Positions 34,990-48,479 of a stretch of 64,000 nt of DNA are shown here, piece after piece (position 1 is the first letter of the stretch; each line of letters opens with the position of its first letter). The DNA is from Saururus chinensis. Lineage: Eukaryota > Streptophyta > Magnoliopsida > Piperales > Saururaceae. A program made the position numbers and the translations under genes. The notes under the pieces were generated by a model that did no database searches, was not told where the DNA came from, and saw only the letters and a program-made list of their open reading frames with translations. Location: positions 6,623,001-6,687,000 of the forward strand of contig CP141147.1 of NCBI GenBank assembly GCA_035235625.1, written 5' to 3'.

Positions 34990-37900
34990 CACTAGTGTTG
35001 TTAATTATTTATTAGCGAAGCATAATTATACGTCCCAAATATAAAAAAATTAAGAAAATATGTAAAATATTTTTATTAGTGATGCTTGTATATGCGTCAC
35101 TAATAATAAAAATAATTAAAAATCTTCTTAGTGATGCTTATATAAACGTCGCTAATAAGAAAATTTTTTTTAAAAAAAGTAAATAATGACTTCAGCAAGC
35201 GTCGCTAATTAAAAAATGTATTTCAAAAAAATATTTTATATTAGCGGGTAATATGTAAAACGCTTTTTGAAAGTGTTGCTAATAGCTTAAAAAAATTTAA
35301 AAAAATAACCCAAAGACAGCAGGATGACCTGAAGGGTGTCGGTAGGAGGTATTGGGGTCGAAGATAGGTGTGGAGCCAAAATCTGGCAAAGGTGCTGTTT
35401 CTGGCACCGGCGAGGGACACTGGGGGGTGACTAGGGGGAGAGGGGAGGGGATGACCATGGAAGGGGAGGTGACTGGGAGGAGAGGAGAGGGGATGACCGG
35501 GGATAAGGTGGAGGAGGGGGTGCCGGAATCTGGAGGGGATCTAGATTCTGGCCACCATAGCCCCCTCCTCTAGTCGGATAGACCGGAGGAGGGGGTGGGA
35601 GAAAACAAAGAGGGCAGTAGAAAATAGAGAGGGGGGAGGGGGGTGACCGGGGAGGGGGGATATGGAATCCGGCCTTCAGAGCTCCCTCCTCCAGTCGATT
35701 AGAGAAGGGGGCAGGACAAAATGAAAAGTGGTCAGGAAAAATCAGAGAGTGGGGGAGGGTGTTGGGGAGAGGGGGGGCCGGAGAGGGGGGAGGAGGGGGT
35801 GCCCGAATCTGGCAATGAGCGGTCAGGAATAACATTTAGTGTCGCCACTTCTTAAACAATTTGTAACACTCTTTACTAAGCGTCACAAACAGTTATATAT
35901 TTTTTTAACATATTAGGCATTTAGCGACGCTCAGATTTGAGTGTCGCTAATATGTTAAATAGTAGCCACGCTTAATGTTAAGCATTCCTATTATTTTATT
36001 AATAGAGGCGCTCTTTATAAAGCATCCCTAATAGTCTTATTTAAAAAAAAATTATATTTTTCCGTCTTTCTACATTCTCTCTCTCATCCTCTCCCTCTCT
36101 ACCCTCTCTCCTCTCTCTCTCCCTATCTCTCACTCTCTTCTCTCTCTCTCTCCCCTCTCCATCTTTCTTTTTTTCTCTCTCCCTCCCTCTCTTTCCCTCC
36201 TCTTTCCTCACCCTCTCTCTCCTCTTTCTCTCCCTTCTCTCTCTCTCTCATCTATCTCTCTCCTCACCCTCTCTCTCTTTCTATCTCTCTCCTCTCTCTT
36301 TGCCCTCTCTCTCCTCACTCTCTCTATTCCCCTTTAACCTCTTTCTCTCTCCTCTATCTCTTTTATTTTAATTTATTTTAAAATAACAAACTAGTAGCGA
36401 CGCATAACTGTATGTGTCACTACTACACTGGGTAGAGCAATGCATAAATGTATGTGTCGCTCCTACCTTAGAGTAGCAGCGACGCATAACCTTATGGGTT
36501 GCCACCACCCTATGCTAGTAGCGATACATATGGATATGGGTTGTTAATATAATTTTTTTATTTTGTAAAATTTTTAAAAATAATTTATAATTTAAATTTT
36601 ATTTCTTCTCCCCTCTCTTTCTCCTCTCTCTCTCTCTACACACACTCTCTCTCCTCACTATCTCTCTCTCTTTCCTCTCTCACTACCCTCTCTCCTCTCA
36701 CTCTCTCTCCCTATCTCTCACTCTCTCTTCTTCCCCTCTCTGTCTCTCAAACTCTCTCTCCACACACTCTCTCTCCTCTACTCTCTTTTCCCTTTCAACC
36801 TCTTTCTATCTCTCCTCCTATCTCTTTTATTTTAAAATAACAAACTAGTAGCGACGCATAATTGTATGCGTTGCTAATATAATTTTTTTACTTTTTTGAA
36901 AATTTTAAACATAATTTATAATTAAAATTTTATTTCCTCTCCCTCTCTCTTCCTCACTCTCTCTCCTCACCTTGTCTCTCTACCATCTCTCTCCTCTCTC
37001 TCTCACTCCCCTCTCTTTTCTCACTCTCTCTCCTCACCTTGTCTCTCTACCATCTCTCTCCTCTCTCTCTCACTCCCCTCTCTTTTCTCACTCTCTCTAA
37101 ACACACTCTCTCCTCTCTCTCTACACTCTCTCTTCTCACACTCTCTTCCTCTCTCCCTCTTTCTCTTCTTTCTCCCCACACCCTCTCTCTCTACCCTCAC
37201 TCTCTCTCCTCTCTCTCTCTACCTATCTCTCTCTCCTCTCCCTTCTCTCTCCCCACTATATCTGTTGTATTAATTTTTTTAAAAAATAAAAAATACTATT
37301 AGCGACGCATAACCATATGCGTCGCTACTACATATGTAGTAGTGATGCATACTTGATATCCGTCGCTACTACCCTAATGTTGTAGTGACACATAAACCTA
37401 TGCGTCGCTAATATAAATTTTTTATTTTTAAAATTTTCCTCCCTCTCTTCCTCACTCTCTCCTCACTCTCTCCCTTCTCTCTCTTCTATCTCTCTCCCCT
37501 CTCTCTCCTCACTCTCTCTCTACACTCTCTCTGTCCTCTCTCTCTTCTCACTCTCCACTCTCTCCCTTACTCCCTCTTCTCTCTCTCCTCATCCTCTCTC
37601 TCCCCTCTCTCCCCCTCTCTCTCTCATCTCCCTTCTCTCTCTCCCCACTATCTCTTTTATATTAAATTTTTTTAAAATAAAAAATATTATTAGCGACACA
37701 TAACTATATGTGTCACTACTACACTGTGTTGTAGCGATGCATAGTTGTAAGTGTCTCTACAACCCTATATAAATTTTTTTATTTTTTAAAAAATATTTAA
37801 AATTAAAATATTTTTTTCCTCTCCCTCAATCTCTCTCACCTCACCCTCTCTACTCTCTCTCTCCTCTCTCTCTCCTCTTTCTCTCTCTTCTCTCTATCTC

Positions 37901-38574
37901 TCTTTCCCCTCTCTCTCTTCACTCTTTCTCTCTACACTTTCTCTCCTCTCTCTCTCTTCCTCTCTCTCCCTCACATTCTCTTCTCTCTCCTCACCCTCAC
38001 TCTCTCTCCTTTTCTCCCTATCCCTCTCTCTCCTCTCCCTTCTCTCTCTCATCACTATCTCTTTTATATTAAATTTTTTAAAATAAAAAGCACTATCCGA
38101 ACACAACTATATGCGTCGCTATTACACAACCAATGTGTCGCTACTACTATGCGTCGCAACTACCCTATGGTTACAGCGACGCATAAACCTATTAGCAACG
38201 CTTTCTAAGAAGCGTCGCTATTGTTAAAACTATTAGCAACACTTAAGAAAAAGTGTCGCTCATAGTTATGATATTTTTTCTTTTTTTGTTTAAAACATAT
38301 ATCTTTTAGCGACGTTAGTTTAAAGCGTCACTAATAACATAAATATTAGCGATAATTATTATAAAGCATCATTAATATGGTTAGTGTTAGTGACGCTTTA
38401 AATTAGGAGTCGCTAATATATGACTATTAGCGATGCATATTATTATGCGTTATGCATCGCGAATAGTTCATTTTTTTGTGACGATTTTGTATGCATCACA
38501 AGTAGTGATTTTTAGTGACGCTTGTATTTATGTAGCTAATAAATGCATCACTAATAGTACATTTTATTGTAATG
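34990..38574. mobile_element. CACTA (En/Spm-like) non-autonomous element, 3,585 bp
   Basis: It begins CACTAGTGTTGTTAATTATT and ends ATAGTACATTTTATTGTAATG, whose inverse (CATTACAATAAAATG) matches the CACTACAAxAAAA terminus with one T for C. The flanking 3-bp duplication ACA (34987-34989, 38575-38577) is the CACTA-type length, and the interrupted LRR reading frame confirms the borders. Inside are dozens of subterminal motifs TAGCGACGC/GCGTCGCTA in both orientations. A G-rich core lies at 35340-35830, and five (CT)n blocks lie at 36050-36360, 36600-36830, 36930-37265, 37440-37655 and 37815-38080. No transposase frame is visible. Confidence 0.88.
35340..35830 (+). repeat. G-rich core of the CACTA element with internal repeats
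   Basis: There are many runs of four or more G. The unit GGGGGTG(C)CxGAATCTGG recurs near 35515-35535 and 35785-35815, with GATATGGAATCCGGCCT between them. High G-quadruplex potential on the + strand. The minus-strand proline-rich ORF is a composition artefact. Confidence 0.75.
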
Positions 38575-39355
38575 ACAATTGGGCAACTTGTCGAGTTGAA
38601 GCATCCCAATTTATAAACAAACAAATATCACAACATTGCCAAGAAAACTAGAGAAGTTGAGCAGGTTAGAGATGCTAAATTTACAGTTCACACCTCTTAA
38701 GAAGTTCCCAATCGGAAAAGTGGCTGAGTTGAAATACCTCAATCTACATTCTACCGGGTTTTCTAATTTCCCCAAAGGGTTTTGGGGATTAAAGAACTTG
38801 GAACATCTTGATTTTATACATTGTAGAAAGAGGTTCACTGCAGTTGACTTTGCAAATTGGCAAAGCTGCAGAATTTGAAACATCTTAATATCTATACGGG
38901 TGAAATATCAACTCTTCAATGATTATCCCATTGCCTAACGACCCTATGGACTGAACATTGCGCAAGTACTAGCTCAATAAACTTGCTCTCACTTTTTAGA
39001 AACATGGATAGATTGTCAATTCTGCATATTAAAAGCTCTATAGTAGAAAAAATTGAAGTTGTTGCAGCATCCAACATCAACACAGAAACCACTATCCTTT
39101 CTAGCCTTGATGAACTCCAAGTTGACAGGTGTAGTCAATTGACTAAAATTGAAGTAGGTGAGTCATCCCTTGTGAAGCTTTGAATACTGTTTATCAATGG
39201 TTGCTCTCAGCTCAAACATATTACCGGGCTTAAGTGTCTTCAACGGCTTGAGAAGCTTATTATTAAACATAGCGGTGACATAGGAGAAGTAATTATGAGC
39301 ACAATTGAAGAAGAGACAGGACGGTATATCTATTTCCCAAGGCTGAAAGCATTAG

Positions 39356-40960
39356 CTAATGCCAAGGGTAGAGAGATAGTAGAGAGAGAGGGAGAGAGGA
39401 GAGAGAGGGAGAGAGAGGGAGAGGAGAGAGAGAGATGAAGGAGAGAGGGGGTGAGGAGAGAGAGTAGAGAGAAAATTTTTAATTTTAATTTTTTAAATAT
39501 TTTTTATGTAAAAATAATTTAAAAATATATTAGAGACGCATATAGATATGCATCACTAATAACCTAAGTACTAGTGACACATATTCTTATGCGTCACTAT
39601 TACCTTATAATTTATTATATTAATTTTAAAATATATAGAGAGAAAAAAAATAGAGAAGATATAGAGAGAGAAGAGAGGGGATAGAGAGAGGAGAGAGGGG
39701 GATAGAGGAGAGAGGGGGATAGAGGAGAGAGGGAGAGAGAGGAGAGAGAGAGGAGAGGAGAGGGTAGAGAGGAGAGGGAAAGGAGAGGGAGAGAGCAGAG
39801 AGAGGGGTGAGGAGAGAGTAGAGAGGAAAAATTTTAATTTTAATTTTTTATTTAAAAATAAATAAATAAATATTAGTGATGCATATAGATATATGCATCA
39901 CTAATAACCTAGGTACTAGTGACACATATTCCTATGCATCACTATTATCTTATAATTTATTATATTAATTTTAAAATATGTAGAGAAAAAAAATAGAGAG
40001 CATATAGAGAGAGGAGAGAGGGGGAAAGAGAGAAGAGAGAGGGAGGGAGAGAGAAGAGGGAGAGAGAAGAGGGAGGAGAGAGGGGGAGAGAGTAGAGAGT
40101 AGAGAGAGAGGATGGAGAGAGAGAGAGAGAGGAGAGAGAGAGGAGAGGAGAGGGTAGAGAGGAGAGGGAAAGAGGAGAGAGCAGAGTGGAAAAATTTTAA
40201 TTTTAATTTTTTATTTAAAAATAAATAAATATTAGTGATGCATATATGCATCACTAATAACCTAGGTACTAGTGACACATATTCCTATGCATTACTATTA
40301 TCTTATAATTTATTATATTAATTTTAAATTATGTAGAGAAAAAAAATAGAGCATATAGAGAGAGGAGAGAGGGAAAGAGAGAAGAGAGAGGGAGGGAGGG
40401 AGAGAGAGGAGAGAGAAGAGGGAGAGAGGAGAGAGAAGAGGGAGAGAGGAGGGGAGAGAGTAGAGAGAGAAGATGGAGAGAGAGAGGGGGGAGAGAGTAG
40501 AGAGAGAGGGATGAGAGAGAGAGGGTGGAGAGAGGAGAGAGTAGAGAGCAGAGAGAGGGGGGGAGGAGAGAGGGAAAATTTTAATTTTAATTTTTTTATA
40601 TTTTTTATTTAAAAATTAAATATATAAAATGTATTAACGACGCATATAGATGTGCGTATCTAATACTCTTATTATTAGCGACATATAGGAATATGCGTAG
40701 CTAATGCCAAGGGTATTAGCGACATATATTCCTATACGTGGCTAATAACCTACTCTCTCCTCCCTCTCTCTCCTCACCCCCCTCTCTCCCTCTTTCCTCA
40801 CTCCCCTCTCTCTCTCCTCACCCCCTCTCCTCTCTCCCCTTCTTTCCTCTCTCTCAATATCTACTCTATTTTTTTCTCTCTACATATTTTAAAATTAATA
40901 TAATAAATTTTAAAGGAATAGCGACTCATAGGAATATGCATAGCTAGCATGTATGGTTTT
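39356..40960. repeat. composite (GA)n/TAGCGACGC array, ~330-350-bp units
   Basis: At least three near-copies of one unit occur. Each has a GA-rich block, then TTTTAATTTTAATTTTTTA, then motif pairs (ATTAGTGATGCATATAGATA...TGCATCACTAATAACCTA and ACTAGTGACACATATTC...TGCGTCACTATTA), then TTATAATTTATTATATTAAT and GTAGAGAAAAAAA. Copies start near 39470, 39830 and 40190; a further, more diverged unit starts near 40570. The array ends with a CT block (40750-40870) in inverse orientation. AGCTAATGCCAAGGGTA occurs at 39354 and 40699, marking the left breakpoint with the LRR fragment. Confidence 0.8.
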
Positions 40961-42715
40961 ATCGATTGCAATATAAAGAATAATGAGTAAAAGCACCTCA
41001 TCAGAATCATCTTCATTTGAGTCATCCTTATCGGAATCATCACCATCACCTTCATCTTCAACTAGCTTTTCCTTTTTACTTGGTTTAGGTTTAGCTGCAT
41101 TTTCCTTGTTGGTTGCAGAATTAGATTGCACTCCCTACTCAAATGAGATATTGAGAGACTTTATTAGATAAAAAAGAAATCAATTTCCATTAAAAACTAT
41201 TGGACAACATTACCATTAGCTGGAAGAAGCAGTTCTTCTTCAAATTCTTCTTTCAAATCTATAAATATTAGAGAAACAAAAAAAACTATATTACGCAAAT
41301 TGGACAGAAGTTTTGACTAAACCATGTATTTGACAATACCTAGAGCTACTTACTGCTGAATCCAGGCTTGCATTTTCAAAAAATCGAAATTAAGGAAATC
41401 AAATAGGAATTGTCATGCCCCAGCACCGCCCGACCTAGGCCGAACCGGGTCCAAGAGCCGGTCAAATGCGTGGGGGCGACAAAAATTAACAGATTAACGT
41501 ATTGCAGAAGACAACCCCTCTAACGGGCGATTCACTTAACGGAGTAACACATCTAATGTCCTTTGAGCAAGAGAAATAAGGATAACAAAGAGGATAATAA
41601 AACTATCATAATTCCTCACACCAACCCACATAATAATCTCTAGAGCCTACACATGGCTCGAAATCAGAAAAGTTTAGACATGTCTAAAAACAAAAGATAA
41701 AAGCGGGCATTATACATAATTAACCACACAATGTTCTCTAGTATCAACAATGAGAAAATTAGAAAATAAAATATCATCTGGATGCAACCAAGGCTATTCC
41801 CACGCATATGTCTGTCGTCCCTCATAAAGGGAATCCTGCTTGTCTGCACGTCGCACTGTGCAACACCAAAATAAATCACAAAAGAGGGGTGAGTATGAAA
41901 CTAAATAATGGTTTGAAAACGATAACATTAATCAGAAAAATATCATGACACAACATGGCAATTTAGATCCATAATTCACATGATACATCCATTTTTTATC
42001 ATTCCCTTACTCCCCTACTTATTCATGAGTAAAAGATCTAGCATTCATATAACACATATATAAAAAATCAGGGCATAAATGATCATGTTATGACCTAACA
42101 TCCATCCTGCATAAATAGTGATTTTCACCTAATCATAATCATGCACAATATCAAACCTAATCCGCATGAGAAGTATCTCTAACACACTTTCTGATCATGC
42201 GTCTATATCACATAAACCTGCATGAATAATGTCTCAATCACATAATTCAGATCGTGCATTCATATCACATAAACCTGCATGATAATGTCTCAATTCACAC
42301 AATTCAGATCGTGCATTCATATCACATAAACCACTGCATGATAGTGTCTCAATTCACACAATTCAGATCATGCAAATAAAATTCTCATCCATACCATAGC
42401 TCATTCACCTTGCACGATAAACGTGTCAAACACATGATACTAAATCATGCATAATAAATCATATCCACATGTGTCACATTATCTCTACACAACATGTGCA
42501 ATCCTCGACATAATATAATCTCATACACATGCATCATCAACAAATTAATGGTTAATGCCTCCACCAAGGAGTGAATACAATAGTTGCCACACAGGCTGGA
42601 TATTGTCAAGGCCACACAGGCGGGACATAGTATGATTTCCACAAAGGAAATATAAGGTGTCAAGGCAGTCAGCCCCTAAGTCTTCTCGCCTTAGACAATC
42701 CTGGCCAAGGATGTC

Positions 42716-44082
42716 TGATCGTTTATAATTAAACCCTTTGCAAGTGTACAAGGTAATTGTATTAGGATAAGTATTTAAGGGTTGTTGAACCTCAGGGACA
42801 GATGAATTATTACTAAATCTAAAGAGGAATTTGCTGATTAAAAACTAGAAAGAATTTAAACTTAAACTAAGCAAAAGAAAGGAATCAATTAGTTTAAAAG
42901 CAAGAGATTAATATAATATAATTTACTTAGGAAATCGAATCCATTATAGAACCATAACAATTCCTTAACTTTTAATCTAAATCTAGTGTGAATATAAAAA
43001 AGTATTCTCAGCTACAAGCTAGAATTACTTCAGAAAGAATCATTAATTAAATTCATGGCATGAACTATCTTCGACAATAACACGAATCATCTACACTAAA
43101 CTAGCTATAGGCATGACTCATCTAATCTTAGTATAACTCATCCAATTCATTAATTATCTAAACATTAAAACTATTTCATGACCATCTCATCTAAATCACA
43201 GAAATTAGAATTGATGCAAATATCAAAACCACATCAATCTATCATCTATAAGACAATAAATCAACATAAATTTGAATAGACATGAAAAGCTCTTCCATTA
43301 AAAAGGAAATCCTTATCATAAAATTATCATAATAAATAACTGAAATCTAAATTAAAAAGAAAAGAAACTGAAACTTGTCTATAGCTTCATCAACTCTTAA
43401 GTAAAAGAAAAATCTAGCCTTCCATTGTAAAATAAAGCAATTGAATCTCTATTGAAAGCTTTGAGTAATCTTCCATCTTCTTTTTCATTTTTCTCTTTAG
43501 AAAATCTACTGGAATCCTTCAATTTCGAGCTAAATATGTCTTTATATAGGCATAAGAATCGTATGAAGAAGTTTAATATGAAAAGGATTGAAAATTGGCT
43601 TAAACTCCCCGTTCAATCGCCAATACTGAATTTGTCTTCCAAATCACATTTATCCGTTCGATACTTAAAACTCCCCGTTCGAACGGCTACATTGTTTCTG
43701 CAATCTAGACAGTTTTTCTGGATAGTCCATATTCCTGTTCTTTAAGCTCTTTCTTTCATGTCCATATTAATTTCTAACTTGTTTATAACTCCAAAAAGTT
43801 GTCCAAATCACTTTAAAGCATGTCAAGACTATTTTGAATTATTCCAATCATTGTCCAAGTACTTCGATAAGTGCACTTTACTTACAAAACATAAAAAACA
43901 TCACATTTTAGACATGTAGAATGTAATTAAAATCCCAATTTTATTTAAATACATGCCTAAACTACTAATAACTCCCAAAATTATGTAATAATCAAACTAA
44001 AATATTAATAACTATCTTACTCTAAATAAACCATAACTAAATCTAAATTAACTTAATCTATACTAGAAAATAAGGTAAAAAG

Positions 44083-44141
<59 letters not shown>

Positions 44142-44152
44142 CATACTTATCA
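42716..44152. mobile_element. solo LTR, family B, 1,437 bp, nested
   Basis: It starts TGATCGTTTATAATTAAACC and ends TTCATACTTATCA with target duplication ATGTC (42711-42715, 44153-44157). It is inserted in the family C LTR. It matches the copy at 18925, and near 43379 retains the uninterrupted target of the hAT-like MITE. It ends in a (TA)n run (44089-44139). Confidence 0.85.
44089..44139. repeat. (TA)n microsatellite
   Basis: About 25 TA dinucleotides close to the end of the nested family B LTR. Confidence 0.95.
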
Positions 44153-45359
44153 ATGTCTGATTCTCACACAGAGAACCTAGAGCAAGTGTTCTCCATGGAC
44201 ATCTCCTGCAGCACAGGAGAGCCAGAATTCCCACACCGGGAACCTAGAAGACATGGTAGCCGATGTACGAAGGCATATTACTCTTGATTCTCAGGGTCCA
44301 GATGACTATCTAAAGAAACTCAACCGCAAGACGAGAACATAACTCATCTCCACATAACTCAAATCGACTCAACCCGGGGAGTATCCATGTTCCACACAAG
44401 AACTCAAATTGAAAGCATATCCTTTCGGATCAACCAAGTTCTGATTAAGCTAAGATCAATTAATCCGGCATGCAATCTCACATTATTTCATCCAATCTAT
44501 CAACGATGGCTAAATATCGGTAAAGTCTTATTCATGAAATCTGCTTTGTGATGCATACAACATAATACATACATGAGCAATCTCTATGTGAATTCCAACA
44601 CATGGAATGTGCTCACATTAGCCCCCACATGCATTATATTCAAGTCATAAGCAACCACGATTTCATAATAAATTCCCCACATATGTGTGTTCATACATTC
44701 CTAAGCACATGACCATACTTTGACAATGGCTCACTGTCACGCCCAAGCTTTTTCTTTATATTTAATTGAAAATCTTACAAATATTTTATTTCAAAATATG
44801 GACATAAATCAAATAAACCAACAAAATTCAAAATGTGTGTAAACGGTTTTCGTAAATATACGCCAAAAATAACATTCTCAGACGTGACCGAATACAAAAG
44901 CATAGGAATAAAATCTACCATGGCCATGGGTTTCGAAAACAAAAACCACCCAGACATCTCTGAGTACAAGTTCCTTCACAGTCTTAAAATCATTCATAGG
45001 TACATACACAAGTCCAGTACATACTACATTTCTCTCACCTTAAACAATACATAAGATCGTAGCACCAAACTTCACATAACCTCACCGTGATTTTTCTGCA
45101 CTCCAAGTCGAGGAAGAATTATCCACCACGAGAAAAATCAAGTCTCATCAGCTAATGATCGACTTGCAAAAGCCTCCAGTCGAAGGGGCTAAAAAGTTGG
45201 GGGGAGTATTTTCATACTCAGTTGGAAAATACCCAGTAGGGGAAAAATAATATAAATCAATGAACTCTGTAAGTTCTTATACAGATGCTTCCATGCAATT
45301 ACACATGAAGCAAAAAGAATAAGAAGTATAAATATGGTCATGCATATAAATCATCGTAC

Positions 45360-45700
45360 AAATTGAACTTACACTTACTCATATATCAAGTTCTTACACT
45401 CAAATCAGTCTTATCAGCTTTCTCATACAAACGTACACTTACACTTACAACATACACATACTCGTATGACCTTATTCGTACGAACTCACTTGTACGACCT
45501 TACTCGTACAGTCTTACTCTTACACATAAATGTACTCTTACATCTCCCATAGAAGCTTACACTTACACTTACGCTTACCGTCTGAATCAAAGTCTCACAA
45601 ACTTACTCATACGACTTACTCAGACTCATAAACTTACTCTTACTATCTTCCAAAGAAGCTCACATTTACTCTAAATCTTACACGTACAACTTACTCAGAA
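45360..45700. repeat. degenerate short tandem array (CTTACTCGTACGA-type)
   Basis: About twenty loosely repeated 10-18-bp units containing CTTAC, TCGTAC and CTTACACTTAC. The inverse array (GTAAGxxTACGAG) lies at 62100-62400 in the other family D LTR, so it is a conserved feature of the family. Confidence 0.75.
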
Positions 45701-48479
45701 TTTGAAACATACTAACTCTTACTATCAAACACAAACTACCGACAACTAAAGCTCATTACAATTAATAAGCTCCAGCGTCGGAAAGGAGAGGAATGCCACT
45801 GGGGTGTCACCTTAACCTTCGGGGAGCAACTAGACATTATGGACTTTTCCGAAGGCAAGGCACACCTATGCTCATGGGGCACAGGATCAAATAGGTAAGA
45901 GCAGGTCCATGATACTGCTTACCTGAGCGCGCAAATGCCCACTCTTTGGGGCCATACATTGCCAACAAGGGCCATACAGTGCCAACTAAGGGCAGAAAAC
46001 ATACAGTGCCACTATTGGGCAGGAATCTTACAGTGCCACTCTTGGGCAGAACATACAGTGCCATCTATAGGCCGAAAACATACAGAGCCCATGAAGGGCG
46101 GAAACTTACAGCGCTCTCAACAGAGCATCAAACATCTAGGCCGAAATACGACACCAAGACTAAATCGAAAACATGCATACGGTTGCTCTCAACAGAGCGT
46201 CAGACGTCTGGTGCTCTATATAGCACACAGACAACATCCCGCAGGATAAATACCATGGCTAGACCCAGAATGACACTCAGTCGATTACTTATCAACTGGC
46301 TCAAAACGGAACTTAATCCGTTGAAACCCTCAGTCTCAAACTTACAACGTTATCAAATTAGGGTTAATTACTATTCAAGTTTATATTAGATAATTTACGC
46401 ATGTACAATTATGCTCGAAATGACTACTATCTTACATTCTTTAGCCAATGAAGCAAGAACTGCTCCCGTTCTGAAGCTCTAATCCACAAAAGTAATATTC
46501 TTTACTTAGCTCATCCCCCACCTTACACTTACCACCTTACCAATCTCTGCATAGTCTTACTTGTCGAATTAGAATTCCATACACACTCTTACCATCAAAT
46601 ACTTACAGTCTTACATCTTACACCATTCGCCTAAAAACCAAACTGTCTTTCTTGAACTGCTCAAGTGAAACCCTTAAACCTAAGTTCCATCATCAAACCC
46701 TTACTAATTCCTTACACATTATTCTTTCATTACCATTCATATTACGTACATTATGCATGTACAATTATGCCATTACCTCTTACTAACTCACAATCCCCTA
46801 AAAGTGCTCCGAATCTTAAGTCTTCAATTCTTTGCATCCCCTACGTCTCCTACTCATCGCTTGAACGTGCTGTCTGACTCAAACTGAACAAATTCTCCAA
46901 TCTCATCAAATCCAGCATTTGTCTTTCAATCTTATCTTTCCTTTCCCGACATACAATCACTGTTTCCACGTTATAACTTACGAAGTACCCCTTAGCCAAA
47001 CTTACTATCAAATACTTCTACTCCTGCCCATCGATTATATACTATCAATCCACAACGAAAATCACACACTCTGGCCACATACATAAGCTTCATAGCAACT
47101 TACTACGTGCCCTTAGTATTCACTAGCATACGCACACAATACACATACATACAACATGCTTTTATAATCGGCATAATCATGCAAAATATTAAATTATTAA
47201 CTCCTAGCATGCTACTACACAATCAAAGCATGCTATAACGAAATTATGAGTTCAAGGTCCCCTACCTCGTAATCCATAGGAGTTTAATGGTGAGCAAATG
47301 ACGGTGGCAGCATCGATAGCGGAATAGGCAGCTAAAAGTATCGCATTGAGAAAGTTGTTGTGTCCCGAGGATTTTCAGAGATGCTGAAATTAATCTCAAT
47401 AGAGTTAGATTAATTTCACTAAAAGCCAAATGTTTGGACACACTAAGGCAGCCAAACACAAGGTCGTGCCACTAGAAATGGCAAAAGCGACCACAGAATG
47501 GGGGCTGGCAGATTGGAGGTCGGCCAACGGTTTAAAACACTTTGTTGGCGACAAAACATTAAAATGGATAGCGGACCATATTCAACGGTCACAATTATGC
47601 ATTATCGAAGCCTCTAAACATGGCGGAGGGCTTACTTGCATACACATGAATATGAGAGAGACAAAGGAAGGCTTTAATGACCATATAGCCTAGTGGTGGG
47701 GTCGTTCCATAAACACGCATTGAGGCACTAAGGCCCGACATAGGTGGCCGACAAAGGCGGGCCCATTTCTAAACGCTACCCACAACCAATTCATCATACG
47801 GACGATCGTGCATCAAGCACGGCTTACAGTAGAAGATATGGCACGACATCGGTCGATCCTTCGATGGACCGAGTTTAATGGTTGACTGTGTTACTTCCGC
47901 TTGGAAGGATCTGAATTCGAGGACTCTTTCCTCGTATATTCTGGGTTGTGTGTAGTAGAAAGTGGGAGTACAAAGGTAAATTCGGGCCAGAAGTATTGGC
48001 CCGAGCCGTCACTGGGCCGGGGCAGAGTCCATGTTGGTTGGACCTATAGCCCAAGTTTACGCAATATCAAGCTAGACACGTTGGCTTGGGTTGGAGCGGG
48101 GTCCATTAGTGACAGTCAGAAATGTACCCTAGAGTTTAGGGCATCTGGTGTGTGCAGATGACATGCAGAGGAGGTCAAAAGCTGTGACCCCTTTCCGTTA
48201 TTGGGTCAAGCCGACACTTAGAGCTGTCTGCAGTAGAACAGTCGATCAGAAAATTGAAGAGACCCAATTTAGTTGGGGCGACGGAGTACTGAGCCAGGGA
48301 GGTGGACACGCTACCATCGGCCACAAATAATCAATGGGGGCCGAGGGACATACCTGGACGACGATGGTGATTCAACAATCGCTGGACCATGACGATTCGA
48401 ATAGACATCGACCAGATATCATGCAACATCAGTCAATGGAGAATGAACGCTACCGGTGAAGAAGAAAAATAAAACCCAA

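Larger units (their letters stand above)
34765..39355 (+). pseudogene. NBS-LRR-type leucine-rich-repeat fragment, split by a CACTA element
   Basis: The left part (34765-34989) reads PLLRVLDFSSVDISPAIGPL, YLRLKRVQMIPPWLGNLTKL and EILFLSGN. The right part (from 38578) reads QLVELK, TTLPRKLEKLSRLEMLNLQF, FPIGKVAELKYLNLHSTGF, LKNLEHLDF and, after breaks, SSLDELQVDRCSQLTKIEV and a final RLKAL near 39350. These repeats are typical of the C-terminal domain of plant resistance proteins. The two parts become contiguous LRR sequence once the CACTA element and one ACA are removed. Stops near 34975, 38878 and 39183 and a frame change near 38870 mark a pseudogene. No NB-ARC domain is present. It is antisense to, and inside an intron of, the HD2 remnant. 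GA/TAGCGACGC arrays abut it on both sides. Confidence 0.8.

Noticed and set aside
35431-35835. 134-codon proline-rich minus-strand ORF
   Set aside because: Complement of the G-rich CACTA core; no recognisable protein signature.
36050-38080. Possible CRISPR-like array (regular motif with spacers)
   Set aside because: Motif pairs TAGCGACGC/GCGTCGCTA are CACTA subterminal repeats in a plant genome; spacers are simple CT repeats, not unique spacers, and no cas gene exists.
45360-45674. 103-codon threonine/tyrosine-rich ORF
   Set aside because: Repeat translation of the CTTACTCGTACG array.
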